64,000 nucleotides of DNA from Microglena sp. YARC (lineage: Eukaryota > Chlorophyta > Chlorophyceae > Chlamydomonadales > Chlamydomonadaceae): contig CM039464.1 of assembly GCA_022414725.1 (NCBI GenBank), forward strand, positions 9,810,538 through 9,874,537, in the 5' to 3' direction. The position numbers and the translations under genes were made by a program. The notes under the pieces are model-generated. The model was not told the origin of the DNA. It did no database searches and saw only the letters and a list, made by a program, of their open reading frames with translations. Numbering within the stretch: the first letter of the stretch is position 1; each line of letters begins with the position of its first letter. Positions 20,096 to 34,678 of the stretch are shown one piece after another.

Positions 20096-21530
20096 ATACA
20101 TGTAGTATTGTAGTGCCACCATCTGCTGGCTGGTGACAGCAGCTTAGTCATATACGGTATGAATGCATTATACCTTTATAGCTAGGCCGTACAATGATTT
20201 GATAGCTATCAGGCAATAGCTTAATTTGCTTGGCTGCAGCTGGACCGGCACCATGTAGTATTGCAAAGTAGTACCGGTAGTTAGGACTCTATTTTCTTTT
20301 TAGTTGTGAAAGGACTTCCACCCCAGAAGGTGGGACTCCCGAAACAAACCAGCGACCCGGAGGATTCAGTTCGAAAGGTGTTTCCCCTCCTACAATAACA
20401 ATGATATCATACGTACCGTATACATACCTCTGTAAGCCGATCGTAGATATCTGTAACCAGGTCCGCCATCCATATGTAACCAGATCTGTCAAATGGAGTC
20501 TGAAATGGGGGGAAATGGGAGGCTGGGATTGGTAACACTGAAAGGGACGAGCACAAATAAATGGTAGGGATACTTGGATCTATGTACTGCGTAGCAAAAG
20601 CTAAGGAGTACTACCGGTAGCCCAACCACATATTTCTGTAAATATATTAAATATTACGAACACGATGATCCCAAATGTGAGTCGTCTCAGGTTAGTCCAA
20701 GCAAATCAAGGCCAGCAATCTCGACAAACCTTCAGAAAATCTGACCGCCATACTTCCTGAAGACCCTAGCCGACGACTCCACGACTCCACGCACCGACAT
20801 CTGTCAATCTGCCATCCGAAGTTCCCAACCCGCACGGCAATTTCGCTCTGGGTCTGGGGTGCGGGATTAAGGATGGCACCGCTGGCATGCCAGCTGGCAC
20901 CGCTGGAAAGTGCAGGTTCAGTGTGACCGAGGTCCCTGGCAAACGCGAGCATGATTGGCTTTCAATTATTCAACCTGTATTGCATAATTGAGAACATATT
21001 TGGAGGCGCGCATCGCAACCAGAGCATGATAATATCCGCCTTAAACATAGTCAGTTTGCGAAAACTTGCACGGAAACGAAGCTTGGACTTATCTGGAGCC
21101 GGGCTGACCGTTTTTCAAAAAATGACTATGTTTATATCATAGGCCGGGTTTCAGGCGATTGTTTTTTTGCTCAGGTCTCAATAACCCTCGCGTTGGCCTA
21201 GGACCTCGATTGCACTTAACCGACACTTCAGACCCGGGCAAAATTGTCTTGAACGCGTCCGAATCCAGGGGGCCCTGTCCGAATCCGTCCAAGCCCGTCC
21301 GAGCCTAACCGAGCCCAACTAGGTTGTTCGTTAGCCCGTCGGAGCCTGGTTGAAGCTGGCTGAAGCTACGCTGCACGCTGCCCAACGGAATTACCCGACG
21401 ATGACAAGTGGGTATTCACCAGAGGGGTATTCACCCTACATGCGTCCGCGCGAAGCAGCACGATGCAGCACTGAGCGCACCCGATGAATCCAAATCGTGC
21501 GCAGATCCCACCCCCCTCCTAGACAACACT
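20096..21530 (+). promoter_or_regulatory. upstream region of the ABCG gene, no clear motif
   Basis: This is the most unique, repeat-poor stretch in the window and lies directly before the first exon, so it probably holds the promoter and 5' UTR. GTCCGA/GTCCAAGCC short repeats occur at 21255-21305. I see no TATA box at a useful distance and cannot place a start site. Confidence 0.35.
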
Positions 21531-21642
21531 ATGCCAATTTCAATGTCGAGCAAACTGCTTGTCTGTGTTTTCTTAGCAGCTACCCTAAGCATTTCGGCAG
21601 TGCAAGCAGAGCCAACCTCGGATCCGGAAGAGATTGCAAAAA
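21531..21642 (+). CDS. ABCG-type transporter, exon 1 (signal peptide)
   Basis: The ATG at 21531 opens MPISMSSKLLVCVFLAATLS, then ISAVQA and an acidic stretch: a clean signal peptide with likely cleavage after AVQA. The exon ends in phase 1 before GTGAGC (21643). The next exon supplies the two missing bases. An in-frame ATG at 21408 is possible, but would put 41 residues before the signal, so I prefer 21531. The signal peptide sends the Cys-rich domain that follows into the secretory lumen or outside. Plant ABCG24/28-type transporters have the same order, which supports this exon belonging to the gene whose ABC domain lies 28 kb downstream. Confidence 0.65.
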
Positions 21643-24015
<2,373 letters not shown>

Positions 24016-24153
24016 TTTGCCGTGTGAGCATTGAAGTCCAAGACCCATCATGTCTTTATGGCGGTTACCTGAAAGCAGAGAATCAAACTGACGAGCCAAC
24101 AAGCTGTGCTGAGTGCGTCTGCCCCGTGGAATTGGATGGTGTCGACTGTTCGT
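24016..24153 (+). CDS. ABCG-type transporter, exon 2 (Cys-rich domain)
   Basis: 138 bp, phase 1 at both ends, with acceptor GTCTGTAG and donor GTAAGT. It encodes six cysteines, including CAECVCPVELDGVDC, a compact EGF-like or knottin-like spacing. After the signal peptide this lies in the lumen or outside. The phase fits exon 1 exactly (A + TT). Confidence 0.7.
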
Positions 24154-25129
24154 GTAAGTTTGTGGGTGTTTCTGGGGTGGTGTGGGGTGTTGGGGGGGGT
24201 TACAAGGGGGGAATCCGGAAAGGATGCATGTGATGATTTGTATTATACAAATATATTACTGACGAGCCAGCAAGCTGTGCGGAGCGCGTCTGCCCCGTGG
24301 AATGAGATGGTGTTGACTGATGACGTTAGTTTGCTACAGGTGTTCATTTATTTTTGCGGAGCCCCCACTTCTGTAGGGCGGGAGCCCCCAGGGTCACCCC
24401 GTTGTCCGTTCGACCGACCGACCGACCAACCGACTGACGGACCGACCGACGACCGAGACGAAGCCTTGCACGTCAGCCAATGGTCTCATAACTAACTGGC
24501 CTCGGTCCGCTCAATTCCGTTGCCAACACTCTCTGCCAATTTTCCGAGTCGCTTGCAACGCTGCCTAGGCCTTGTTTTTACAAGGGGGGAACCAGGAAAG
24601 GCCGCATGTGATGTTACAAAAAAGGACGCTTGTGAAAATAAAAAAAAGGACGCTTGTGAAAATAAAAAAAGGATGCTTGTGAATATAAAAAAAGGTTGCT
24701 TGTGAAAATAAATAGAATGATGCTTGTGAATATAAAAAAGGACGCTTGTGAAAATAAAAAAAGGATGCTTGTGAATATAAAAAAGGACGCTTGTGAAATA
24801 AATAAGGATGCTTGAGAATATAAAAAAGGACGCTTGTGAAATAAAAAAAGGACACAATATGAAATTAAAGGACACACGTGACCTAGCCCTTCATGACCAA
24901 GGAGAAAGTTTGATGCAGTGTCGCGGGCGGAGAGTGATCGCGAGGGAGCCACAGGTGGCAACGGAAGAAAGTTAGTTACAAGACCGTTGGCTGACGTGTC
25001 GGGCTTCATCACAGTCAGATGGATGGATGGATGGTCGGTCGGTCGGTCGGTTGGACGGACAAATGGGTAACACTGGGGGCTCCCGCCCCCCAGAAGGGGG
25101 GGCTCAGCCAAAAAGACAGAGGAAGAAAG

Positions 25130-26190
25130 TCATAGTTTGCAGCAAGCCACTCTCAGTTGTCTCTCTGTCTTCCACTGCAATTTTTGAGGGTTCTATGGCA
25201 CTCTTTAATTTTATTTTTAGAAGGGTGCATTATGGCATTCCGACTCTTTTTGTAAGTTTGTAGCATGCCACTTGCAGTTGTTTCCCTGTCTCCCACTACA
25301 AATTTGGAGGGTTCTACAGCACTCTTGTATTCGGTTTCTAAGGGTGCATCATGGTATTCCGACTGTTTAAAGTAAGTTTGTAGCATATGCCACTTGCAGT
25401 TGTTTTGCTGTTTCCCATTGCAAATTTGGAGTGTTCTACGGCACTCTTGTATTTGTTGTGTAAGGGTGCATTATGACATTCCGGCTGCTCATGTAAGTTT
25501 GTAGCAAGCCACTCGAGTTGTTTCCCTGTCTCATATTGCAGATTTGGAGTGTTCTACGGCACTCTTGTATTTGTTGTATAAGGGTGCATTATGACATTCC
25601 GGCTGCTCATGTAAGTTTGTAGCAAGCCACTCGAGTTGTTTCGCTGTCTCCCATTGCAAATTTGGAGTGTTCTATGGCACTCTTGTATTTGTTGTATACG
25701 GGTGCATTATGACATTCCGGCTGCTCATGTAAGTTTGTAGCAAGCCACTCGAGTTGTTTCCCTGTCTCATATTGCAAATTTGGAGTGTTCTACGGCACTC
25801 TTGTATTTGTTGTATAAGGGTGCATTATGACATTCCGGCTGCTCATGTAAGTTTGTAGCAAGCCACTCGAGTTGTTCCCCTGTCTTCTAATACAAATTCG
25901 GAGGGTTCTACGGCACTCATGTATTGCAATATTTGGTTTATAATGATGTTTTATGGCATTCCGACTGTTCATGTAAGTTTGCAGCAGGTGTTGATGTAAG
26001 TTTTTAGCAAGTCTCTTCAAATTGTTTCACTGTCTCCCACAGAAAATTGGGGGGCTGTATGGCACTTTTTTGTTTTTCAAGTGTGCATTATCACATCATG
26101 GCATTCGGACTGAAAAAATCTTGTAAGTTTGTAGCAAGTCACTTGAAGTTGTTTCACTGTCTCCCACTGCAAATTGGGGTTCTACAGCAC
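25130..26190 (+). repeat. ~118-bp tandem array carrying GTAAGTTTG decoy donors
   Basis: Nine or so units, each with TGTAAGTTTGTAGCAAGCC, CCCTGTCTCATATTGCAAAT and GGGTGCATTATGACATTCC. Donor-like sites lie at about 25252, 25372, 25492, 25611, 25731, 25847, 25973, 25997 and 26121. The unit around 25962 reads CGACTGTTCATGTAAGTTTG. It matches the last bases and donor of exon 2 (CGACTGTTCGTGTAAGTTTG) at 19 of 20 positions. The array therefore seems seeded from the exon 2 donor and has kept strong GTAAGT sites. Confidence 0.8.
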
Positions 26191-27090
26191 CCTTTTATTC
26201 GTTTTATAAGGGTGCTGCAAGGGTGCAGAATTAGAGTTCGAGTTTACATTTTCCTGGTAATTATTGTTTTACTGCCAAAGATGGCGAGCAGCCAAATTGC
26301 TGGCTGAAGCTATGTAACCAAGTTCAAGTAAGCAAGCCATCCCATTACATATCGGATGGTCAGGCCAGAACAGGTCCAAGCAGACCAAGGGTGCCCACAC
26401 ACCCGAAGGTGACCAACCACACAGCCAGCCATAGAGCTGCAACAGGGGGGACCGGCACCTGCTTGGCGGCATATCACCTGTGGTTCGTGTGTGTGTGTGT
26501 GTGTGTGTGTCACCCTTGGTCTGCTGGCAAGGGTGCCAGAGGGTGGTGCAGGAGGGGCAACACCATTCGAACTGATTCCTTGGTCTCGCTGGTTTGTGTC
26601 CGGAGACCCATCTCCTCGGATGAAATTCCTTTCACAACTAAACAAATATAAATAAAAACATTTTCATATGCGATTAGCATTCCATAGCACGAACTCAGGG
26701 CTCCCGTCGGTAACTGACAGTGTTGTTTTGATCCTTGACAGTGTGTTTTTGTGTAATCCAGTCGTGCAATATGGAGACGGTTCACTGACAGTGTTGTTTT
26801 GATCCTTGACAGTGTGTTTTCGTGTATTCCAGTCATGCAATATGGAGATGGTTCGTATATTCCTCCCTGCGATGATGATTTACCTAAACTGTGTAATTAA
26901 ATTATCACTGTAGCACGAACTCAGGGCTCCTGTCGGTAAAACGATTGTTTGGGGTTTAGTTCATCAATGCTTTTTCTGGTTAGCCCTTCCTGTCACGGTT
27001 AAGAAAGTACCTTTAGCTTATTTGGCCTACCCCTAAGCTGCAAACATACATACACATGTGGATTTGTTGTAGGAACTCTCTAGTAAATAA

Positions 27091-27430
27091 ATGCTACCCT
27101 TTCAGTTAGCCAGATCTAGAAAGGACTCTAGTCTCGAATTTATGCTACCTTTTCAGGTAGCCAGGTATAGGAAGGACTCTGGTCTCGAATTTATTATACC
27201 TTTTCGGGTAGCTAGGTCTAGAAAGGACTCTGGTCTCGAATTTATGCTACCTTTTCAGGTAGCCAGGTATAGTAAGGACTCTGGTCTCGAATTTATGCTA
27301 CCTTTTCAGGTAGCCAGGTGTAGTAAGGACTCTGGTCTCGAATTTATTCTACCCTGTCAGGTAGTCAGGCCTAATAAGGACTCTGGTCTCGAATTTATCG
27401 TATCCTTTCATGTAGCCAGGTATATTGAAT
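27091..27430 (+). repeat. 51-bp tandem repeat, seven units
   Basis: The unit is built of GAATTTATGCTACCTTTTCA, GGTAGCCAGGT.TAG and AAGGACTCTGGTCTC. The inner CTTTTCAGGTAG resembles an acceptor, but no exon match is seen. Confidence 0.85.
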
Positions 27431-27469
27431 CAATCAATCTTACGTAGGTGCCCCTGACTCAAACTGAGA

Positions 27470-27950
27470 AAGCCCTGAACCCTGAACCCCAGACCCTCAA
27501 CCCTGATTCCTGAACCCTGAACCTTCAACCCTGGAAACTAAACCCTAACCCTTGAACTGTACATGCAGTCTGCACCAAGGCGGAGTACTGCCCGCCTGTA
27601 GCCCCTAAACCCTTACCCTAACCCTTGAACTGTACATGTTCAGTTGAACTGTACATGTTCAGTACTGCCCGCCTCTAGCCTCTAAACCCGAACCCTTGAA
27701 CTGTACATGCAGTGTGCACCAAGGCGGAGTACTGCCCGCCTGTAGCCCCTAAACCCTTACCCTAACCCTTGAACTGTACATGTTCAGTTGAACTGTACAT
27801 GTTCAGTACTGCCCGCCTCTAGCCTCTAAACCCGAACCCTTGAACTGCACATGCAGTGTGCACCAAGACGGAGTACTGCCCGCCTCTAGCCCCTCCTGGT
27901 AGTGCCCCTGGGGAGTAACCTAACCCCCAACCCTTGAACTGCACATGCAG
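27470..27950 (+). repeat. tandem copies of the exon 3 start
   Basis: Three units (exon-like parts at about 27567, 27711 and 27861) carry CTTGAACTGTACATGCAG, then TGCACCAAGGCGGAGTACTG and CCCGCCT.TAGCCCCT. These are the acceptor and first ~40 bp of exon 3. ACCCTAACCC/CTAAACCC filler separates them and looks telomere-like. Confidence 0.85.
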
Positions 27951-28076
27951 TGTGCACCAAGGCGGAGTACTGCCCGCCTCTAGCCCCTCCTGGTAGTGCC
28001 CCTGGGGAGGACCCTATACAGGCAAGCGCATGTACATCCGACTCCATCAGCCCTACAGAGAATGAAGAGACCAGTG
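27951..28076 (+). CDS. ABCG-type transporter, exon 3 (Cys-rich domain)
   Basis: 126 bp, phase 1 at both ends, with acceptor CATGCAG and donor GTGTGT. The peptide runs CTKAEYCPPLAPPGSAPGED to about ENEETSG, with three cysteines and many prolines. A later end at 28095 is open too but would break the phase with exon 4, so I prefer 28076. Confidence 0.6.
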
Positions 28077-28205
28077 GTGTGTCTGTTGGGATAATGGTGG
28101 TGGTGGTGGTGGTGGTGGTGGTGGTGGTGGTGGTGATGGTGTTGTTGGTGTTGGTGTTGGTGTTGGTGTTGGTGTTGGTGGTGGTGTTGGTGGTGATGGT
28201 GATGG

Positions 28206-28246
<41 letters not shown>

Positions 28247-28811
28247 TTGACCACACCGCATGATCTTGCCTTGACCACAACCCACACCCTGCCTTTGCTG
28301 CCTTGACCACAACGCGTCATCACGCCTTGACCACAACCCACACCCTGCCTTTGCTGCCTTGACCACAACGCGTCATCTTGCCTTGACCACAACCCACACC
28401 CTGCCTTTACTGCCTTGAACACACCGCATGATCTTGCCTTGACCACAACCCACACCCTGCCTTTGCTGCCTTGACCACACCGCATGATCTTGCCTTGACC
28501 ACAACCCACACCCTGCCTTTGCTGCCTTGACCACACCGCATGATCTTGCCTTGACCACAACCCACACCCTGCCTTTGCTGCCTTGACCACACCGCATGAT
28601 CTTGCCTTGACCACAACCCACACCCTGCCTTGACCACAACCCACACCCTGCCTTGACCACACCGCATGATCTTGCCTTGACTACAAACCACACCCTGCCT
28701 TTGCTGCCTTGACCACACCGCATGATCTTGTCACAGGGAAGCATTTTTGACATTCTGAGTACCCACACCCTCCTTGAACTCCCTTGACCACACCGCATGA
28801 TCTTGCTACAG
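28077..28811 (+). repeat. intron 3: GGT/GAT microsatellite and ~56-bp acceptor array
   Basis: (GGT)n/(GAT)n fills 28093-28250. From 28250 to 28800 about nine units repeat CTTGACCACAACCCACACCC and TGACCACACCGCATGATCTT. The same CACACCGCATGATCTTGC directly precedes the exon 4 acceptor. One copy at 28727-28745 also holds CACAGGGAAGC, the acceptor plus first exon bases. Confidence 0.8.
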
Positions 28812-28984
28812 GGAAGCGCTTATCGTGTTGGTGTGGAGGCGATGATCCCTCCACCCAGTTCATTTGTGACAAGCAGCCAGGCACGACTCTAGATATGTTC
28901 TTGCAGCCATCCAGCATTGCCAGCAACTGGAGGATCGGCAACGCCTCAGCAATTGTTAAAGAGAGAGCGGGGACGTATTCAGAC
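28812..28984 (+). CDS. ABCG-type transporter, exon 4 (Cys-rich domain)
   Basis: 173 bp, entering with two bases and ending in phase 0 before GTGAGT. The peptide includes KRLSCWCGGDDPSTQFICDK and later FLQPSSIASNWRIGNASAIV. It has three cysteines and a possible N-glycosylation site (NAS). Phase 0 fits exon 5 exactly. Confidence 0.7.
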
Positions 28985-29116
28985 GTGAGTAGGCCATTCT
29001 TTATATTGAACTTGGTTACATAGCCACAATGATTCAGCCACAATGAAATCGCATATGGCGCCGGTGCAAGCAAACGGGCTGGCCCCCTCAACCTCACGTC
29101 TCATAGTAAGACATAT

Positions 29117-29171
<55 letters not shown>

Positions 29172-32100
29172 TCTATTTATTTATTTATTAATTTATTTAT
29201 TTATTTGTCATCTCAAGGAGTGCATTCTTTCTCATGACTCTGCCCTGCCATGGCCAAGTGAGCATGAAGCCTTTTGCTCAGAACAAGGTCACGAACATTT
29301 ACAAGTATCTTGCATATCTTCAAAATTAAATACGTATTAAATTCTCTGTGAGCATGGAGCCTCTTGCACATAAGAAGTTCTCACACATATCCAATAATGT
29401 ATCGTATAGCTTAAAAATTCAGTACCAGTGATTTTTTAAGGATTTGGGCATTAACTTCAATAATCGTGCTGCGCGATTCCCAGGTCTGGAGTTTGAGGAG
29501 AAGGAAACATTAATAATCGCCCAGCGCGATTTTGCTTACGTTCTGGGCCGAGCAATAAATAAAATAATCGTGCCAAAAAATCACTGACTCTGTACAAATT
29601 AAATGATCTGTGAGCATGGGGCCTCTAGCTCATAACAATTTCTCACACATTTCCAAGAATATATCGCATAGCTTCAATTAAAAAAAAAAAAAAAAAAATT
29701 AAGTGCAAATTAAATGATGATGAGCTTGACATCAAATACATACTAAATTCTCTGTGAGCTGGTTGCTTGTAACGAGTTTACAAACATTTACAAATGTCTT
29801 GCACAGCTTAAAACATCAAATACAAATTAAATAATCTGTGAGCCTACAGCCTGTTGCTTGTAACGAGTTAACAAACATTAACACATACGAAATATCTTGC
29901 ACAGCTTAAAACATCAAACACATATTGAATTCTCTGTGAGCTTGTTGCTTGTAACGAGTTCACGCACATTTACACATATCTTGCATAGCTTAAAACATTA
30001 AATACGTAATAAATTCTCTGTGGGCCTGGAGCCTCTTGCTTGTAATAAGTTAACAAATACTTACAAGTAACTTGCATAGCTTCATTAAAAAAAAGAAAAA
30101 ACTGAAGTATCGCACCTTTCTCAGGACTCTGCCCCGCCAATGCCCCCTCAGCATGGAGCCTCTTGCTCATAACGAGTTTACAAACATTTACAAGTAGATC
30201 GCATAGCTTAAGACATCAAATAAATACGCAATTCTCTGTGAGCCTGTTGCTTGTAACGAGTTCACAAACATTTACAAACATCTTGCATAAACATGAAATT
30301 CTCTTTGAGCCTGGAGCCTCTTGCTTCATAACAAATAACTGAAGTATCGCACCCTTTCTCAGGACTCTGCCCTGCCATGGCCCTCTCAGCATGGAGCCTC
30401 TTGCTCATAACGAGTTTACAAACATTTACAAGTAGATCGCATAGCTTCAAAATTAAATACATATTAAATTCTCTGTGAGCCTGGAGCCTCTTCCTTGTAA
30501 CAAGTTCACAAAAATTTACAAGTAGATCGCATAGCTTAAGACATTAAATAAACATGAAATTCTCTGTGAACCTGATGCTTGTAACGAGTTCACAAACATT
30601 TATGAGTAGATCGCATAGCTTAAAACAGCAAATACATATTGGATTCTCTGTGAGCCTGTTGCTTGTAACGAGTTCACAAACATTTACGAGTAGATCGCAT
30701 AGCTTAAATTATCAAATAAACACGAAATTCTCTTCGAGCCTGGAGCCTCTTGCTTCATAACAAAAAACAGAAGTATCGCACCCTTTCTCAGGACTCTGCC
30801 CCGCCATGGCCCTCTCAGCCAGGAGCCTCTTGCTCATAATGAGTTTACAATCATTTACAAATATCTTGCATAGCTTAAACATCAAATACATGTTGAATTC
30901 TCTGTGAGCATGGAGCCTCTAGCTCATAACAATTTCTCACACATTTCCAAGAATATATCGCATAGCTTCAATTAAAAAAAAAAAAAAAAAGTACAAATTA
31001 AATTATCTGTGAGCCTACAGCCTGTTGCTTGTAACGAGTTAACAAACATTAACTAATATCTTGCACAGCTTAAAACATCAAATACAAATTGAATTCTCTG
31101 TCAGCCTGAAGCCTATTGCTAATAAGAAGGTTACAAAACATTCCATGTAGATCGCACAGCTTCAAAATTAAATATAAATTAAATTATCTTTGAGACTTTA
31201 GCCTCCTGCTAATAACAAGGTTACAAAAAATTCCCATGTAGATCGCACAACTTCAAAATTAAATATAAATTAAATTATCTTTGAGCCTTTAGCCTCCTGC
31301 TAATAACAAGGTTACAAAAAATTCCCATGTAGATCGCACAGCTTCAAAATTAAATATAAATTAAATTATCTTTGAGCCTTTAGCCTCCTGCTAATAACAA
31401 GGTTACAAAAAATTCCCATGTAGATCGCACAGCTTCAAAATTAAATATAAATTAAATTATCTTTGAGCCTTTAGCCTCCTGCTAATAACGATTTCACACA
31501 CATTTACAAGTAGCTAAAAACATCAAATACAGATGTAATTCTCTGTGAGCCTGGTGCCTCTTGATTGTAACAAGTTCACAAAAATTTACAAAGATCTTGC
31601 ATAGCTTAAGACATCAAATGATTTAATAAATATTAAATTTTCTGTGAGCCTGGAAACTCTTGCTTGTAACAAGTTTAAATCATTTACAAATATCTTATAT
31701 ACAAATTTACAAATATCTTATAAAAACATTTACAAATATCTTGCATAGCTCTTAAAAAACTGAAGTATCGCACCTTTTCTGAGGACTCTGCCCCGCCAAT
31801 GTCCTCTCAGCCAGGAGCCTCTTGCTCATAACAAGCTCACAAACATTTACAAGTATATCGCACAGCTTAAACAACAAATACAAATTAATTTCTCTGTGAG
31901 CCTTTTGCTCAGAACAAGTACACAAACATGTTTATGAATATCGCATAGTTTTAAAAATCAAATACAAATTTAATTATCTATGGGCCTGCAGCCTGTTTCT
32001 AATAACAAGGTTACAAACATTTAGAAGGAGATCGTATAGTTTCAAAATTAAAATTATAAAAAATTATAAAAAAATATAAAAATAAAATTATAAAAAATTA

Positions 32101-32584
32101 TAAGACGCATTGTATTCTCTGTGAGCCTGGAGCCTGTTGCTTGTAACTAGTTCATAAACATTTGCAAATGTCTTGCATAGCTGAAACATCAAATACAAAT
32201 TATATTCTCTGTGAGCCTGGAGCCTCTTGCTTGTGACGAGTTTACAAACATTTACGAGTATCTTGCATAGCTTGATATCAAATACATACTAAATTCTCTG
32301 TGAGCTGGTTGCTTGTAACGAGTTTACAAACATTTACAAATGTCTTGCACAGCTTAAAACATCAAATACAAATTACATTCTCTGTGAGCCTGGAGCCTGT
32401 TGCTTGTAACGAGTTCACAAACATTTACAAATATTTCTCATAGCTTAAAACATCAAATAAATATTAAATTATCTATCTGAGCCTGGAGCCTCTTGCTTGT
32501 AACGAGTTCACAAACATTTACAATTATCTTGCATAGCTTCATTACAACAACAACACAAATCTGATGTATCGCACCCTTTCTCAG
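28985..32584 (+). repeat. intron 4: (ATTT)n retroposon and 75-90-bp array derived from exon 5
   Basis: A retroposon copy with an (ATTT)n tail lies at 29043-29210. From about 29210 to 32560, some 35 decaying units repeat GAGCCTGGAGCCTCTTGCTT, then CACAAACATTTACAA and TTGCATAGCTTAAAACATCA. GCCAGGAGCCTCTTG is present inside exon 5. Five units (near 29230, 30120, 30360, 30789 and 31783) hold the longer block GACTCTGCCCCGCCATGGCC, which is the exon 5 start. Confidence 0.8.
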
Positions 32585-32646
32585 GACTCTGCCCCGCCAT
32601 GGCCCTGCCAGCCAGGAGCCTCTTGTTTCCAGAGGGACAGATGGGA
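32585..32646 (+). CDS. ABCG-type transporter, exon 5 (short, Cys-bearing)
   Basis: 62 bp with acceptor CCCTTTCTCAG and donor GTAAGT. It reads DSAPPWPCQPGASCFQRDRW plus two bases. It enters in phase 0, as exon 4 requires, and leaves in phase 2, as exon 6 requires, so it mends a junction that otherwise would not fit. Only this last copy of the repeated block has both splice sites. Confidence 0.6.
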
Positions 32647-34541
32647 GTAAGTTAGGGTGTGGTGTGGTGTGGTGGGATGGGTGGGATGGAGTAGGGTGGG
32701 GTGGGGTGGGGTGGGGTGGGGTGGAGTGGGTGGGTGTAGGGTTTAGGGTACAGGGTTTAGGGAAAGGCAAACACGGTTTGCATGACATTTGCATGGCACC
32801 CGCATGACGTTTGCATGCCATTTGTATGACATTTGCATGAACTGTGTATGTCATCAGCATGACATTTGCATGACACCCGCATGACGTTTACATGCCATTT
32901 GCATGGCATTTGTATGACATTTGTATGGCATTTGTATGACACCCGCATGGCATTTGTACGACATTTGTATGACATTTGTATGACACGCGCATGGCATTTG
33001 TATGACATGTGTATGACACCCGCATGACGTTTACATGCCATTTGCATGGCATTTGTATGACGTTTGTATGCCACCCGCATGGCATTTTTATGAAATTTGT
33101 ATGACATTTGTATGACATTTGTATGAACTTTGTATGTCATCCGCATGACATTTGCATGACACCCGCATGACGTTTACATGCCATTTGCATGACATTTGTA
33201 TGACATTTGTATGACACACGCATGGCATTTGCATGGCAGTTGTATGACATTTGTATGACATTTGCATTACACCCACATGACGTTTACATGCCATTTGCAT
33301 GGCACTTGTATGACATTTGCATGGCATTTGTATGACGTTTGTATAACACCCGCATGGCATTTGTATGACATTTGTAAGACACCCGCATGGCATTTGCATG
33401 GCATTTGATTGACATTTGTATGACATTTGTATGAACTTTGTATGTCATCCGCATGACATTTGCATGACACCCGCATGACGTTTATATGCCATTTGCATGA
33501 CATTTGTATGAACTTTGTATGTCATCCGCATGACATTTGCATGACACCCGCATGACGTTTACATGCCATTTGCATGGCATTTGTATGACATTTTTATGAC
33601 ACCCGCATGGCATTTGCATGACACCCGCATGACGTTTACATGCCATTTGCATGACATTTGTATGACAACCGCATGGCATTTGTATGGAATTTGTATGACA
33701 CCCGCATGGCATTTGCATATGGTTCATAACATTCAATTGTGCAGTTACTTGTGTGTTGTCAATTGTGAGTGGGATGGCAACCTTGGGGGCTAGCGTGGGA
33801 TGGTGTGGGTGCTGGTGTGGTGTGGCAACTTTTGGGGCTGCAGCTGGCTTAGAGGAGTGTGCCTCACACCCTTGGAAGAAGAGGACTGCTGGACATACAC
33901 GTGGACACCATCACACACACATGTACTACATCACATACACATGTACTACATCACATACACATGTACTACATCACATACACATGTAATACATCACATACAC
34001 ACATACTACATCACATACACATGTACTACATCACATACACATGTACTACATCACGTGCACATGTACTACATCACATACACATGTCATACATCGCATACAC
34101 ATGTACTACATCACATACACATGTACTACATCAAATACACACGTACAACATCACATACACATGTACTACATCACATACCCATGTACTACATCACATACAC
34201 ATGTACTACATCACATACACATGTACTACATCACGAGCACTTGTACTACATCACATACACATGTCCTACATCGCATACACATGTACTACATCACATACAC
34301 ATGTACTACATCACATACACACGTACAACATCACATACACATGTACTACATCACATACCCATGTACTACATCACATACCCATGTACTACATCACATACAC
34401 ATGTACTACATCACATACACATGTACTACATCACATACACACGTACAACATCACATACACATGTACTGCATCACATACCTACGTACTACATCATATGCAA
34501 ACTGCCCCTGTCTTACCTCTTGTGTGTTTTCAATTGTGCAG
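32647..34541 (+). repeat. intron 5: 11-bp array, exon 6 relic, 20-bp satellite
   Basis: GGGTG/GGGGT tracts lie at 32653-32755. An 11-bp array (CATTTGTATGA, CACCCGCATGA) fills 32775-33722. A broken copy of exon 6 and its acceptor lies at 33726-33905 (TTCAATTGTGCAG, then GGCAACTTTTGGGGCTGCAG). About 29 units of ACATCACATACACATGTACT (20 bp) fill 33905-34495. The 20-bp unit includes ACATACACATGTACT, which is present inside exon 6. Confidence 0.85.
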
Positions 34542-34678
34542 CTATGCGTACCCTGGTGTGTGGGATGGCAACTTTTGGGGCTGCAGCTGGCAGAGAGGGG
34601 AGTGCCTAACACCCATGGAGGGAGTGGACTGCTGGACATACACATGTACTGGATCCAGTACAAACTGCCCCTCAAGCT
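34542..34678 (+). CDS. ABCG-type transporter, exon 6 (Cys/Trp-rich domain)
   Basis: 137 bp with acceptor CAATTGTGCAG and donor GTACGT. It takes one base to complete the first codon and leaves in phase 1. It reads YAYPGVWDGNFWGCSWQRGE, then CLTPMEGVDCWTYTCTGSST and NCPSS: five cysteines and four tryptophans in 45 residues. It belongs to the same extracellular module as exons 2-10. Confidence 0.7.

Larger units (their letters stand above)
24154..27950 (+). repeat. intron 2: exon 2 relic, dispersed repeats, 118-bp array
   Basis: A broken copy of exon 2 lies at 24256-24345 (GAGCCAGCAAGCTGTGCGGA, then GTCTGCCCCGTGGAATGAGA). Dispersed repeat copies lie at 24357-24575 (+) and 24905-25110 (-). AAGGACGCTTGTGAAAATAA units fill 24600-24865, and a 118-bp array fills 25130-26190 (own entry). 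A repeat partner of 11690 lies at 26895-27060 and a 51-bp array at 27091-27430 (own entry). Near-duplicate blocks at about 26710-26780 and 26780-26850 contain TTGATCCTTGACAGTGTGTT. Confidence 0.7.

Noticed and set aside
20692..21142. Short frames in the unique upstream region
   Set aside because: No splice sites, domains or continuity with exon 1; kept as probable promoter/5' UTR.
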